64,000 nucleotides of DNA, taken from contig NZ_CP073115.1 in the NCBI RefSeq assembly GCF_024205705.1, positions 1,240,001 to 1,304,000 of the forward strand. Direction: 5' to 3'. Below the pieces are notes generated by a model. That model was not told the DNA's origin. It made no database searches and saw only the letters and a program-made list of their open reading frames with translations. Shown one piece after another: positions 26,093-34,957 of this stretch. Source of the stretch: Neisseria subflava. GTDB lineage: Bacteria; Pseudomonadota; Gammaproteobacteria; Burkholderiales; Neisseriaceae. Both the position numbers and the translations under genes were made by a program. Position 1 is the stretch's first letter, and each line of letters opens with the position of its first letter.

Positions 26093-28552
26093 TTAATGCT
26101 TGGTTGCTTTTGTTCTTGACTTTGTCTTAGGAGTTTGCACGGTCTCGGCAACTGCCAATTCGGCAACCCATTGCTCAGGCTGAGTTTCCAGACTCAAAGC
26201 CAACACTTCATCAATCCATTTGACCGGATGGATGGTCAGACCGGTTTTGACATTTTCAGGGATTTCTTCCAAATCTTTGACGTTGTCTTTCGGAATCAAT
26301 ACATGCTTGATGCCGCCGCGCAAAGCAGCCAGCAGTTTTTCTTTCAAACCGCCGATCGGCAACACTTCGCCACGCAAAGTGATTTCACCGGTCATCGCCA
26401 CATCCGCACGCACCGGAATTTTGGTAAAGGCAGAAACCATCGCCAAAGTCATGGCAATACCTGCGCTTGGACCGTCTTTCGGCGTCGCACCTTCCGGCAC
26501 ATGGACGTGAATGTCTTTCTTCTCGTAAAAATCAGGAGCCAGACCCACTGATTCGGCACGGGAACGGACAACCGACCATGCGGCCGATACTGATTCTTTC
26601 ATCACATCGCCCAGTTGGCCGGTACATTGAATCGTACCCTTGCCCGGCAAGGCAACCGCCTCAACAGTCAACAACTCGCCACCGACTTCAGTCCAAGCCA
26701 GACCGGTTACCTGGCCGATGCGGTTTTCGCTTTCGGCCACGCCATAGTCGAAACGGCGCACGCCTAGATAGTCATGCAGATTTTTCTCAGTAACTTTAAT
26801 TGCTTTAGGCTTGGCCTTGCTTGCTGTTTTGGATTTGGACGCTTTTTTCTTATCCTCATTCAAGGTAACCTGCATTACTACTTTGCGGCAGATTTTGGCA
26901 ATTTCGCGATCCAACGAGCGGACGCCGGCCTCGCGGGTGTAGTAACGGATAATATCGCGCACCGCACTTTCATCAACCACCAACTCACCCTCTTTCACAC
27001 CATTGCGCTTCATTTGTTTCGGCACAAGGTATTGCATGGCGATATTGATTTTTTCATCTTCCGTGTAACCGGACAGACGGATGATTTCCATACGGTCAAG
27101 CAGCGGAGTCGGGATATTCAAGCTGTTTGAAGTGGCAATAAACATCACATCGCTCAAATCGTAATCGACTTCGGCATAATGGTCGGCAAACTTGTTATTT
27201 TGCTCAGGATCAAGCACCTCAAGCAATGCACTGGCTGGATCGCCACGGAAATCACTGCCCATTTTGTCGATTTCATCAAGCAGGAACAATGGGTTTTTTA
27301 CACCCGCTTTTGCCATGTTTTGCAGGATTTTGCCCGGCATAGAGCCGATATAGGTACGGCGGTGGCCGCGGATTTCGCTTTCATCACGCACGCCGCCTAA
27401 TGCCATACGCACATATTGACGGCCTGTAGCTTTGGCAATCGATTCGCCCAAGGAAGTTTTACCCACTCCCGGAGGACCGACCAAACACAAAATCGGGCCT
27501 TTGAGCTTGTCCATACGTTTTTGAACAGCCAAATATTCCAAAATACGTTCTTTGACTTTTTCCAAACCATAGTGGTCGGCATTCAAAATCAAATCAGCCT
27601 TGGCAATATCTTTGCTGACACGGGATTTTTTCTTCCATGGCAACTCAAGCAAAGTATCGATGTAGTTGCGCACGACGGTAGATTCCGCAGACATCGGCGG
27701 CATCATTTTCAGTTTTTTCAATTCAGACAGACATTTTTCTTCAGCCTCTTTGCTCATGCCTGCTTCTTTGATTTTTGCTTCCAACGCGTCCAGCTCGCCG
27801 CGCTCGTCTTCTTCGCCCAATTCTTTCTGAATCGCTTTCACTTGCTCATTCAAGTAATACTCGCGTTGGGATTTTTCCATTTGACGTTTCACGCGGCCAC
27901 GGATGCGTTTCTCAACCTGCATGATGTCGAGTTCGGCTTCCAACTGCGCCAGTAGAAATTCCAAACGGTCAACAATGCCGGCAGTCTCCAATACATATTG
28001 ACGCTGCTCCAATTTCAGCTGCAAATGCGCGGCAATAGTATCGGCAAGACGGCTGTTGTCATCGATACTGCTGATGGTGCTGATGACTTCGGCAGGGATT
28101 TTTTTGTTCAATTTCGCATATTGCTCAAATTGAGTCAGCAAGGTACGGCGCAAGGCTTCAATTTCGGGATTGTCCTTGTCGCTATTCTCATCAATCGCCT
28201 CAACATGGGATAAAAACAGTCCGCCTGATTCGTCAACCGTCAATGCGCGCGCACGACGGATACCTTCTACCAACACTTTAACGGTGCCGTCAGGCAGCTT
28301 CAAAACCTGCAAAACTTGGGCGACTGTACCGGTCTGGTGCAAATCTTCGGCTTTAGGGTCTTCTGTATTAGGGTCAAGCTGGGCCAACAGGAAAACCGGA
28401 TCATCATTGGCCATTGCCGCCTCAAGGGCCGCAATCGATTTAGGACGACCGACGAACAGCGGCAATACCATATGCGGATATACCACGACATCGCGTAAAG
28501 GCAAAGTAGCCAGCGCGCTGTATTCCTCGAAATATTTGTCTTTTGTCGGCAT
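26093..28552 (-). CDS. lon: ATP-dependent protease La
   Basis: Cytoplasmic AAA+ serine protease for misfolded and regulatory proteins. In 819 residues: LAN substrate-binding domain (LPLRDVVVYPHMVLPLFVG), coiled region, Walker A GPPGVGKTSLG (about residue 355), Walker B FLLDEIDKMG, and C-terminal protease with the catalytic Ser in PKDGPSAGIAM and the Lys in GLKEKLLAA. A basic insert rich in Lys/Ala/Ser lies just before the protease domain (KKASKSKTASKAKPKAIK). A TTG five codons upstream keeps the frame open, but the ATG at 28552 begins the family sequence. A sigma-32-like promoter precedes it. Confidence 0.97.
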   Translation of the reverse strand: MPTKDKYFEEYSALATLPLRDVVVYPHMVLPLFVGRPKSIAALEAAMANDDPVFLLAQLDPNTEDPKAEDLHQTGTVAQVLQVLKLPDGTVKVLVEGIRRARALTVDESGGLFLSHVEAIDENSDKDNPEIEALRRTLLTQFEQYAKLNKKIPAEVISTISSIDDNSRLADTIAAHLQLKLEQRQYVLETAGIVDRLEFLLAQLEAELDIMQVEKRIRGRVKRQMEKSQREYYLNEQVKAIQKELGEEDERGELDALEAKIKEAGMSKEAEEKCLSELKKLKMMPPMSAESTVVRNYIDTLLELPWKKKSRVSKDIAKADLILNADHYGLEKVKERILEYLAVQKRMDKLKGPILCLVGPPGVGKTSLGESIAKATGRQYVRMALGGVRDESEIRGHRRTYIGSMPGKILQNMAKAGVKNPLFLLDEIDKMGSDFRGDPASALLEVLDPEQNNKFADHYAEVDYDLSDVMFIATSNSLNIPTPLLDRMEIIRLSGYTEDEKINIAMQYLVPKQMKRNGVKEGELVVDESAVRDIIRYYTREAGVRSLDREIAKICRKVVMQVTLNEDKKKASKSKTASKAKPKAIKVTEKNLHDYLGVRRFDYGVAESENRIGQVTGLAWTEVGGELLTVEAVALPGKGTIQCTGQLGDVMKESVSAAWSVVRSRAESVGLAPDFYEKKDIHVHVPEGATPKDGPSAGIAMTLAMVSAFTKIPVRADVAMTGEITLRGEVLPIGGLKEKLLAALRGGIKHVLIPKDNVKDLEEIPENVKTGLTIHPVKWIDEVLALSLETQPEQWVAELAVAETVQTPKTKSRTKATKH

Positions 28553-28593
28553 AGTTAATAATCTCAATCATTGTTAAATCAGAATGTAGCTCA

Positions 28594-28621
28594 AAATTGG
28601 GCTGAAGCGCTCCATTTCAAG
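28594..28621 (-). promoter_or_regulatory. Putative sigma-32 promoter of lon
   Basis: Minus strand: perfect -35 CTTGAA (28621-28616), 13-base spacer, GCCCAATTT (28602-28594) against CCCCATNTA. It lies 42 bases before the lon ATG. Heat-shock control of lon is standard in proteobacteria. Confidence 0.55.
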
Positions 28622-28709
28622 ACTTGAAAACAGCTTATCCGCACCTATTTTCGAAAACATCATTTTTATAGCCCGATATGGACGTTTACGATAAAATATA
28701 TCGGATTTT

Positions 28710-28738
28710 GGGCCGTCTGAAAACTTTTCAGACGGCCC
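28710..28738 (+). repeat. DUS pair between lon and ybeD
   Basis: GGGCCGTCTGAAAA and TTTTCAGACGGCCC with one-base loop, 26 bases before ybeD and between divergent genes. It does not end either gene, so here the pair is not acting as an obvious terminator. Confidence 0.75.
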
Positions 28739-28764
28739 TGGCTAACCAAACAAGGTAGTAAACC

Positions 28765-29040
28765 ATGACAGACTCAACCGAAAAAAAATCATTAATTGAA
28801 TTCCCTTGCACCTTTCCTGTAAAAGTCATGGGCGTAGTTCATCCGGAATTTGAATCCGCCATCTTGGAAACCGTGCGCAAACACGCTCCCGATACCGAGC
28901 CGCACCACATCACTACGCGCCCAAGCAGCAAAGGCAACTACACCGGCGCAACCGTCAAAGTAAATGTCGACAACCAAGAGCAGCTCGACAATATCTACCG
29001 CGACCTGACTTCCCACGAATTGGTTAAAGTGGTGTTGTAA
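28765..29040 (+). CDS. ybeD: DUF493/YbeD-family protein
   Basis: A 91-residue cytoplasmic protein with the YbeD alpha-beta fold, resembling the ACT-like regulatory domain. Typical positions are IEFPCTFPVKVMGV at the start and TRPSSKGNYTGATVKVNV in the middle. It shares one base with lipB (TAATG), so the two are translationally coupled, the same pairing as ybeD-lipB in E. coli. A role in lipoate or general regulation has been proposed from this linkage but is not established. AAGGTA precedes the ATG. Confidence 0.92.
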   Translation: MTDSTEKKSLIEFPCTFPVKVMGVVHPEFESAILETVRKHAPDTEPHHITTRPSSKGNYTGATVKVNVDNQEQLDNIYRDLTSHELVKVVL

Positions 29041-29642
29041 TGAAAATCGTGCACAAAGGCTTGGTCGATTACCTGCCGACTTTCGAATCCATGAAGGCAT
29101 TCAATGCCTCGCGTGACGAAAACACCGAAGACGAATTATGGGTGGTCGAACATCCGCCCGTATTCACCCAGGGCTTGGCCGGAAAACCTGAACACCTCCT
29201 CATTCGCGACGATATACCCGTTGTCCAAATTGACAGAGGCGGTCAAATTACTTATCACGGCCCCGGCCAACTGGTCGTCTATACGATGATCAATTTCAAA
29301 CGCCGTAAAACCAGCGTCCGCCATATCGTTTCCGCACTTGAAAACAGCATTATCGCCACCTTGGCAGAATACGGCATCGATGCAGCCGCCGACCCAAAAC
29401 GTCCCGGCGTTTACGTCGGCGAGCGTAAAATCGCTTCCCTAGGCCTGCGTATTAAAGACGGCTCCGTTTACCACGGCTTGGCACTTAACGTGAATATGGA
29501 TTTAAATCCGTTTACCCATATCAACCCCTGCGGTTATGCCGGTATGGAAATGACCCAAATTGCCGACTATGTCTCTCCGGCACCTAGTTTGGCAGAAGTT
29601 TCAGACAAACTGACCAAGCATTTACAAAAAGAACTGGCATAA
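29040..29642 (+). CDS. lipB: Octanoyl-[acyl-carrier-protein]-protein N-octanoyltransferase
   Basis: Transfers octanoate from ACP to lipoyl-domain lysines, the first step of lipoate assembly. A 200-residue protein with RGGQITYHGPGQLV (substrate loop), the Lys of GERKIASLGLRI, and catalytic Cys in HINPCGYAGMEMTQ. The start overlaps the ybeD stop. LipA, the second enzyme, follows 126 bases on after a DUS pair. Its targets would be AceF and LpdA encoded at 13-17 kb, among others. Confidence 0.97.
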   Translation: MKIVHKGLVDYLPTFESMKAFNASRDENTEDELWVVEHPPVFTQGLAGKPEHLLIRDDIPVVQIDRGGQITYHGPGQLVVYTMINFKRRKTSVRHIVSALENSIIATLAEYGIDAAADPKRPGVYVGERKIASLGLRIKDGSVYHGLALNVNMDLNPFTHINPCGYAGMEMTQIADYVSPAPSLAEVSDKLTKHLQKELA

Positions 29643-29742
29643 GGCCGTCTGAAAATATTGACCCCAACACCATCTTTTAACTGCCCTCTGAACCCACAAG
29701 CCCTTAGGCCATAAAGGCCGCAATCAGCTTTCAGACGGCCTT
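29641..29742 (+). repeat. Widely spaced DUS pair between lipB and lipA
   Basis: AAGGCCGTCTGAAA begins two bases before the end of the lipB stop codon; TTTCAGACGGCCTT lies at 29729-29742. The 74-base interior contains a second AAGGCCG/GGCC repeat. Possible attenuator within the operon. Confidence 0.5.
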
Positions 29743-29768
29743 TATAACGACAGAAAGAACACATCACC

Positions 29769-30752
29769 ATGAGTGAAGAAGTAAAAAACGACCCAAAACG
29801 CGGCATCAAACTGAAAGGCGCAGATAAAACTGCACGCATTCCGATTAAAGTGGTTCCATTGGAACAAAAATTGAAAAAGCCCGAATGGATCCGCGCCAAA
29901 TTACCGGGCAAGAAATTTTTTGAAATCAAAAATATTCTTCGCGAACAAAAAATGCATACCGTGTGCGAAGAAGCATCTTGTCCGAATATCAGCGAATGCT
30001 TTACCAAGGGTACGGCCACATTCATGATCATGGGCGATATTTGTACCCGCCGCTGCCCGTTCTGCGACGTTGGCCATGGCCGCCCCAATATGTTGGATCC
30101 TGACGAGCCTAAACACTTGGCCGAATCCGTCAAGTCCATGAACCTGCGCTATGTCGTGATTACTTCCGTCGACCGTGACGACCTGCGTGATGGCGGCGCC
30201 CAACACTTCGCCGACTGCATCAAAGCCATCCGCGAAACCAGCCCGAATACCAAAATTGAAATCCTCGTTCCCGATTTCCGCGGACGTCTGGACATCGCAC
30301 TGGAAATCTTGGCAGAAACACCGCCCGACGTAATGAACCACAATCTGGAAACCCATCCAAGCCTGTATAAAAAAGCCCGTCCGGGTGCCAACTACCAACA
30401 CTCCCTCGAGCTTCTGCGCCGCTACAAAGAAATGATGCCCCATATCCCGACCAAATCCGGCATCATGGTCGGCTTGGGTGAAACAGACGAGGACGTACGC
30501 GAAATAATGCGCGATATGCGCGCCAACAATATCGAGATGATTACCATCGGCCAATATCTGCAACCTTCAGACGGCCACCTGCCCGTCTTGCGCTATGTAA
30601 CTCCTGACCAATTCAAAGTTTTTGAAAAAGAAGCATACGAATTGGGCTTTACTAATGCCGCCATCGGCGCAATGGTTCGCTCCAGCTACCACGCAGACGA
30701 ACAAGCAGCAGAAGCTTTGCGTGAAACCCACGGCGGTTGCAGCCACCACTAA
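29769..30752 (+). CDS. lipA: Lipoyl synthase
   Basis: Radical-SAM enzyme that inserts two sulfurs into protein-bound octanoate. The 327-residue protein has the auxiliary cluster cysteines in CEEASCPNISEC (about residues 61-72), the radical-SAM cluster CTRRCPFCDV (about 87-96) and the C-terminal R-S-S-Y-H segment that donates the serine ligand. Upstream gene lipB supplies its substrate. No strong Shine-Dalgarno is seen, only AGAAAG. Confidence 0.97.
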   Translation: MSEEVKNDPKRGIKLKGADKTARIPIKVVPLEQKLKKPEWIRAKLPGKKFFEIKNILREQKMHTVCEEASCPNISECFTKGTATFMIMGDICTRRCPFCDVGHGRPNMLDPDEPKHLAESVKSMNLRYVVITSVDRDDLRDGGAQHFADCIKAIRETSPNTKIEILVPDFRGRLDIALEILAETPPDVMNHNLETHPSLYKKARPGANYQHSLELLRRYKEMMPHIPTKSGIMVGLGETDEDVREIMRDMRANNIEMITIGQYLQPSDGHLPVLRYVTPDQFKVFEKEAYELGFTNAAIGAMVRSSYHADEQAAEALRETHGGCSHH

Positions 30753-30766
30753 GGTTTAAATCATAT

Positions 30767-30808
30767 AAGGCCGCCTAAAAAATCAGGTAACTGTTTTTCA
30801 GACGGCCT
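30767..30808 (+). terminator. Degenerate DUS-pair terminator after lipA
   Basis: AAGGCCGCCTAAAAAA opposite TTTTTCAGACGGCCTTT. The left copy has two changes from the DUS, one of them weakening the stem, so it has probably decayed as an uptake site while still pairing. Confidence 0.6.
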
Positions 30809-30884
30809 TTATTTATGCAAAACTCTTTAGATTTTCAAAAAATAAACCTTAGTTGGGCCCTATTGAGCCAATCTTAAGTAATAC

Positions 30885-30926
30885 AAAAAAGCGGCTAAAC
30901 AGGATAAACACTGTTTGCCGCTTTTT
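30885..30926 (-). terminator. Terminator after hemB
   Basis: AAAAAGCGGC-TAAACAG and CTGTTT-GCCGCTTTTT form a long stem with one bulge, 17 bases past the hemB stop on the minus strand. Confidence 0.8.
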
Positions 30927-30942
30927 GATTTATTTCTTTATT

Positions 30943-31944
30943 TTACTTCTTCAACAATTTTGCCGCTTCAATCGCATAGTAAGTCAAAATGCCATCGGCA
31001 CCGGCGCGTTTGAATGCTAACAGGCTTTCCAAAATGGTTTTTTCACCATCCAGCCAACCATTTTGAATGGCTGCCTGAAGCATGGCATATTCGCCGGAAA
31101 CTTGGTAAGCATAAGTCGGTACGCCAAACTCGTCTTTGACTCGGCGGACGACATCCAGATACGGCAAACCAGGTTTTACCATGACCATATCTGCGCCCTC
31201 TTGAATATCTAATGCTACTTCGTGCAAGGCTTCGTTAGTGTTTGCAGGATCCATTTGGTAGGTTTTCTTGTCTGCCTTACCCAAATTGCCGGAACTGCCG
31301 ACAGCGTCGCGGAACGGGCCGTAGAACGCTGAAGCATATTTTGCCGAATACGCCATGATGCGCGTATGGATATGTCCGGCATCTTCTAAGGCTTCGCGGA
31401 TGGCAAGTATGCGTCCGTCCATCATGTCGGATGGGGCAATGACTTGTGCACCTGCATCAGCATGACACAAAGCCTGTTTTACCAAAACTTCAATGGTTTC
31501 ATCGTTGAGGACATAGCCATTTTCATCGGTTAAACCGTCTTGGCCGTGAATGGTATAGGGGTCCAAGGCAACGTCAGTCATGATACCCAGCTCTGGGAAT
31601 TTCTCACGCAGGGTTCGTACTACTGTCGGCACCAAGCCTTCAGGGTTATAAGCTTCCTCCGCAAACTCGGTTTTGTTTTGCGTTACCACGGGAAACAAAG
31701 CCAGCATAGGAATGTCAAGCTTCAGTGCTTCTTCAGCGGTAAACAACAATTTGTCCAAACTTTGGCGTTTGACACCCGGCATGGATGGGACTGCCTCTTC
31801 CTGATTCTGGCCTTCCAATACAAAAACCGGATAGATCAAATCATCTGCCGTCAAAGTATGCTCGCGCATCAGACGACGTGAAAAATCGTCTTTACGCATA
31901 CGGCGCATACGGGTGTTTGATACATAACGCGGAGGGAAATTCAT
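30943..31944 (-). CDS. hemB: Delta-aminolevulinic acid dehydratase
   Basis: Condenses two 5-aminolevulinate molecules to porphobilinogen in haem synthesis. The 333-residue TIM barrel has the Schiff-base lysine in MVKPGLPYLDVV (about residue 257) and the second active lysine in YSAKYASAFYGPFR. The metal-site segment reads TDVALDPYTIHGQDG: aspartates replace the cysteines of zinc-dependent enzymes, so this belongs to the magnesium-dependent class. It is followed on the other side by an unrelated lipoprotein gene 32 bases upstream. Confidence 0.97.
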   Translation of the reverse strand: MNFPPRYVSNTRMRRMRKDDFSRRLMREHTLTADDLIYPVFVLEGQNQEEAVPSMPGVKRQSLDKLLFTAEEALKLDIPMLALFPVVTQNKTEFAEEAYNPEGLVPTVVRTLREKFPELGIMTDVALDPYTIHGQDGLTDENGYVLNDETIEVLVKQALCHADAGAQVIAPSDMMDGRILAIREALEDAGHIHTRIMAYSAKYASAFYGPFRDAVGSSGNLGKADKKTYQMDPANTNEALHEVALDIQEGADMVMVKPGLPYLDVVRRVKDEFGVPTYAYQVSGEYAMLQAAIQNGWLDGEKTILESLLAFKRAGADGILTYYAIEAAKLLKK

Positions 31945-31976
31945 AACAATTGCCTTTCAATAATGAAGTCTTAAAA

Positions 31977-32687
31977 TCAGTCTTCGACTTGACGTATGGC
32001 TTTGACCGAACGTTTGATTTCGCTGAGCGTACCGGTTTTATAACTATTACGTTCCTGTTCGGTCATACCGTTTTGATCCAATTTGGCGATATTTTTCAAT
32101 GCCTCGGCATACTGGCCGTCTGAAAGTTTTTCCTGTTTGATGCGCCAACGGTTGTTCACTTCGGAAGCCGTCCATAAGCCTACTTTGTTGTAGTAGAACA
32201 AAATGCTTGCCGCCAGAGTCTTCATATCGCTATCGGGTTTGGCACTGCCGATACTGCGGCCGATACGGTTGTTACGTTGATCGACTGCCTGGTCGGCAAG
32301 ATAACGGCTGAAGTAGTCGTCTTTACCTTCTCGCAACTCCATATCCGTCAGGCGCGCATTACCTGCTTTTTCGGCAATAATGCTGTCGAATTTAGAAGCA
32401 ATCGCTGCCTGCCATAATGCTTGGCGTACGGCATTGACCTGTGTTCCCCTGCTGTCGCCGTTTGCTTTGTCGTCCAAACCTGTACGCTCGGCAAAGCGTG
32501 TGGCATTACTGGTCATATTGATTAAGCCTTCATCTTCCATGCCGATAACTTGGGCGGCCACGGGATGGTTAAGCGCAAATTGAGCCATTTTGCTGCGGCG
32601 GCTTTGATCTTCCTGATACGATTGGCAACCGGACAATACCAGCATACCGAGAACGGCGCATTGAATGTGTTTTTTAATATGTTTCAT
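31977..32687 (-). CDS. Putative lipoprotein with DUF6973-like region
   Basis: A 236-residue protein with a lipoprotein signal MKHIKKHIQCAVLGMLVLSGC (lipobox LSGC, Cys21). The mature region reads FALNHPVAAQVIGMED and GTQVNAVRQALWQAAIASKF, which recalls the DUF6973 pattern of small exported proteins; the assignment is tentative. A TTG 11 codons upstream keeps the frame open but would spoil the signal peptide. No clear Shine-Dalgarno. Function unknown. It lies upstream of hemB on the same strand with a 32-base gap, so co-transcription is possible. Confidence 0.7.
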   Translation of the reverse strand: MKHIKKHIQCAVLGMLVLSGCQSYQEDQSRRSKMAQFALNHPVAAQVIGMEDEGLINMTSNATRFAERTGLDDKANGDSRGTQVNAVRQALWQAAIASKFDSIIAEKAGNARLTDMELREGKDDYFSRYLADQAVDQRNNRIGRSIGSAKPDSDMKTLAASILFYYNKVGLWTASEVNNRWRIKQEKLSDGQYAEALKNIAKLDQNGMTEQERNSYKTGTLSEIKRSVKAIRQVED

Positions 32688-32811
32688 GATGTAACTATCG
32701 ATATTATTGTGTGAGTTCAACTTCTTTGTTTAACATAGAAACGCCCGTAAGCGTAAAATAATTTCCATACGGCCAAATCGGCGCATGAATGGCTATTTTA
32801 TAATAAAAATA

Positions 32812-32839
32812 AGGCCGTCTGAAAATTTTCAGACGGCCT
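32812..32839. terminator. Perfect DUS palindrome
   Basis: AGGCCGTCTGAAAA joined directly to TTTTCAGACGGCCT, a 28-bp palindrome without loop, eight bases past the EamA gene stop on the minus strand. Confidence 0.75.
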
Positions 32840-32847
32840 AAGTATTT

Positions 32848-33720
32848 TTAACCTAGCAAGCTGCGAATCTGCGGCCAATAAAACAGGCAGGCTATCGAGC
32901 AAATAGCAATGCTGATACCGGCTGCGTTAATGCTGCTGATTTTTTCTTTAAATATTGCCGCACCAATCAGCGTACCCAAAACAATCACGCCAATATTCAT
33001 GCCGGCAAATACCAAGGTCGGATTATCCTTCATGATTTGGTGTGCAGAAATGTAGGTAACAATATTCAAAAAGTTCAAGCAGCCCAAAATCATACCGCCC
33101 ACTATGCCCTCTTTGGTCCATTTGCTTCCTTTGGCAAACAGGTAGCCAAACATCAAGATACCGGCCAAACAAAACGCCACCAGCAAATTACCGGCAAACG
33201 CGGTACCGCTTTTCGCCACTTGTTTGAACAAAATATCGATGACGCCGTAGCCGCACCAAACGCCCAAAAGCAGCATCACTTGCGTGCTGAGGCCGCCGGA
33301 TTTCTTGCCGCCATCGCTTTTCCAAAGCAAAAAAAACAGTGCCGTAAATGCCAATACCAAACCAATCAGACGGCCTTCGGTCAACTGCTCATGGAAAAGC
33401 GTGAATGAAGCGACAATCGGCAGAAACAGCGATAAGCGTTGTGCCGCGTCCGATTTGACGATACCTGCCGCATCTACGGATTTGCCCATAATGACAAACA
33501 CAGTTGGCAGCAAAATGCCCAAGGCCGCAAAAAGCCACCACGTCGGCAAAAATACCTGCGGATTGCTCAAATCAGGTTTTAACACCAGCATGGTCAAAGT
33601 GACGGCAACAATGTAGTTCACCGCCACCGCCTGCTCGATATTGATTTTTTGCTTGCGCGCCACTTTCAGCAATACGGAAACCAACACACTGCAAACGATA
33701 CTTACCAATAAATATGCCAT
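32848..33720 (-). CDS. EamA-family (DMT superfamily) permease
   Basis: A 290-residue inner-membrane protein with about ten hydrophobic segments in two similar halves, as in drug/metabolite transporters. The first half includes ILLPTVFVIMGKSVDAAGI and SLFLPIVASFTLFHEQLTEG, the second GTLIGAAIFKEKISSINAAG, where the F-x-E motif after a helix is typical of EamA. Substrate unknown. Last gene of a minus-strand operon ybaK - J-domain-like - permease; only three bases separate it from the J-domain-like gene. Confidence 0.85.
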   Translation of the reverse strand: MAYLLVSIVCSVLVSVLLKVARKQKINIEQAVAVNYIVAVTLTMLVLKPDLSNPQVFLPTWWLFAALGILLPTVFVIMGKSVDAAGIVKSDAAQRLSLFLPIVASFTLFHEQLTEGRLIGLVLAFTALFFLLWKSDGGKKSGGLSTQVMLLLGVWCGYGVIDILFKQVAKSGTAFAGNLLVAFCLAGILMFGYLFAKGSKWTKEGIVGGMILGCLNFLNIVTYISAHQIMKDNPTLVFAGMNIGVIVLGTLIGAAIFKEKISSINAAGISIAICSIACLFYWPQIRSLLG

Positions 33721-33723
33721 GCT

Positions 33724-34356
33724 TTAAAACCATCCTTGATTGGAAACAGGCTTATCGTCATTCAGTTTAATCAGTCCGACAACTACGCGATAAATGAGCC
33801 AAACACCGGTTGCCGCCAAAATCAGCCAACCGATTAAGATCAGTATGGTTAACATCCCGAAAAGCATACCCACCAAAGACACCCAAAATGTCTTAATCAA
33901 CCAATCAATATGGCTGGCGTAAATGCTGCCTTGTGCCTCATCGTGTTTGACATATGCCAAAATCACACCGACAACGGGTGCAAACCAGATAAACAGGCCC
34001 AACGCATATGTAATATAGGCAATAAAAACATAGTTTTTCACTTCAGAATTAGACTTATTGACCATATTTGCCCCCATATTATTGTTCCCTGTATTATAAT
34101 TTTCCGTATGATTGACCACCGTATTATTGAAGCCGTTGTCTTGGACTTCCTGGCGCTCGTACTGCATAGCCGCATCATAAGCCAGACGTTTTTCCGGATG
34201 AGACAATACTTCAAACGCCTGTCCGATGGCTTTAAACCGCTCCGCATCTTTCTGAATATCCGGATTGGCCACCAATTTGCCGTAAGCCTCGCGGATAACG
34301 TTGATATCCGCATCCTGAGACACACCCAAGATTTCGTATAAATTCACTTGTTCCAT
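33724..34356 (-). CDS. J-domain-like membrane protein lacking the HPD histidine
   Basis: A 210-residue protein. Residues 1-65 follow the DnaJ J-domain (LYEILGVSQDADINVIREAY, then AERFKAIGQAFEVLSHPEKR and LAYD), but the helix II-III loop reads ANPD (Asn31-Pro32-Asp33) where working J-domains have HPD, and the loop is a few residues short. The HPD histidine is needed to stimulate DnaK ATPase. A linker rich in Asn follows (about 75-105), then three or four transmembrane segments similar to DUF4870-type proteins. GGAGGGG precedes the ATG. Either a degenerate co-chaperone or a repurposed docking domain. Confidence 0.75.
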   Translation of the reverse strand: MEQVNLYEILGVSQDADINVIREAYGKLVANPDIQKDAERFKAIGQAFEVLSHPEKRLAYDAAMQYERQEVQDNGFNNTVVNHTENYNTGNNNMGANMVNKSNSEVKNYVFIAYITYALGLFIWFAPVVGVILAYVKHDEAQGSIYASHIDWLIKTFWVSLVGMLFGMLTILILIGWLILAATGVWLIYRVVVGLIKLNDDKPVSNQGWF

Positions 34357-34371
34357 CTGTATTCCCCTCCT

Positions 34372-34857
34372 TTACGCGTCCACTGCAACATGAACATCTT
34401 GCGGATTAAGCGTCCGCAGGTTTTCAGGCTTCATGCCTACGATAAACCCACGTTTTCCGCCATTGATAAAAATCTCGTCCAAAGCCCAAATGCTTTCTTC
34501 CACATAAACCGGCAACGCGGTTTTCATACCGAATGGCGATGTCCCGCCAACCAAATATCCTGTCCATTTCGCCGCTTGATCTGCCGTTGCCGGCTCGATG
34601 TGTTTCAAGCCCAGTTCGCGTGCCAAATTGCGGGTAGAAATATGTTTGTCACCGTGCATTAAAACAACCAAGCCCTTCTTGTGCTCATCCTGCAAGACGA
34701 TTGTTTTGATGACTTGATGCTCAGGCTTGCCCGTACATTCGGCAAAACGCGCTGTACCGCCGTGTTCTTCATACGCGTAAACATAAGGGACAAAATCGAT
34801 TTTCTTACTGCGTAAAAAGCGTACTGCCTGCGTAACCGGATATTCTGCTTTACTCAT
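34372..34857 (-). CDS. ybaK: Cys-tRNA(Pro) deacylase YbaK
   Basis: Editing hydrolase that clears cysteine mischarged on tRNA-Pro. The 161-residue YbaK/EbsC fold shows EEHGGTARFAECTGK, the conserved lysine in QVIKTIVLQDE, GDKHISTRNLARELG, and the GYLVGGTSPFGMK loop. First gene of a three-gene minus-strand operon: the J-domain-like gene starts 15 bases after its stop. Divergent from the RidA-type gene. Confidence 0.95.
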   Translation of the reverse strand: MSKAEYPVTQAVRFLRSKKIDFVPYVYAYEEHGGTARFAECTGKPEHQVIKTIVLQDEHKKGLVVLMHGDKHISTRNLARELGLKHIEPATADQAAKWTGYLVGGTSPFGMKTALPVYVEESIWALDEIFINGGKRGFIVGMKPENLRTLNPQDVHVAVDA

Positions 34858-34957
34858 GGGTTGTTTTCCGCCATTCTTTTCAGACGGCCCCTCTTAAAAT
34901 ATGGAACGTAAACAGTCGCAATGTTACCATACCTTCTTTTTGAAATCAGGAGACAAC

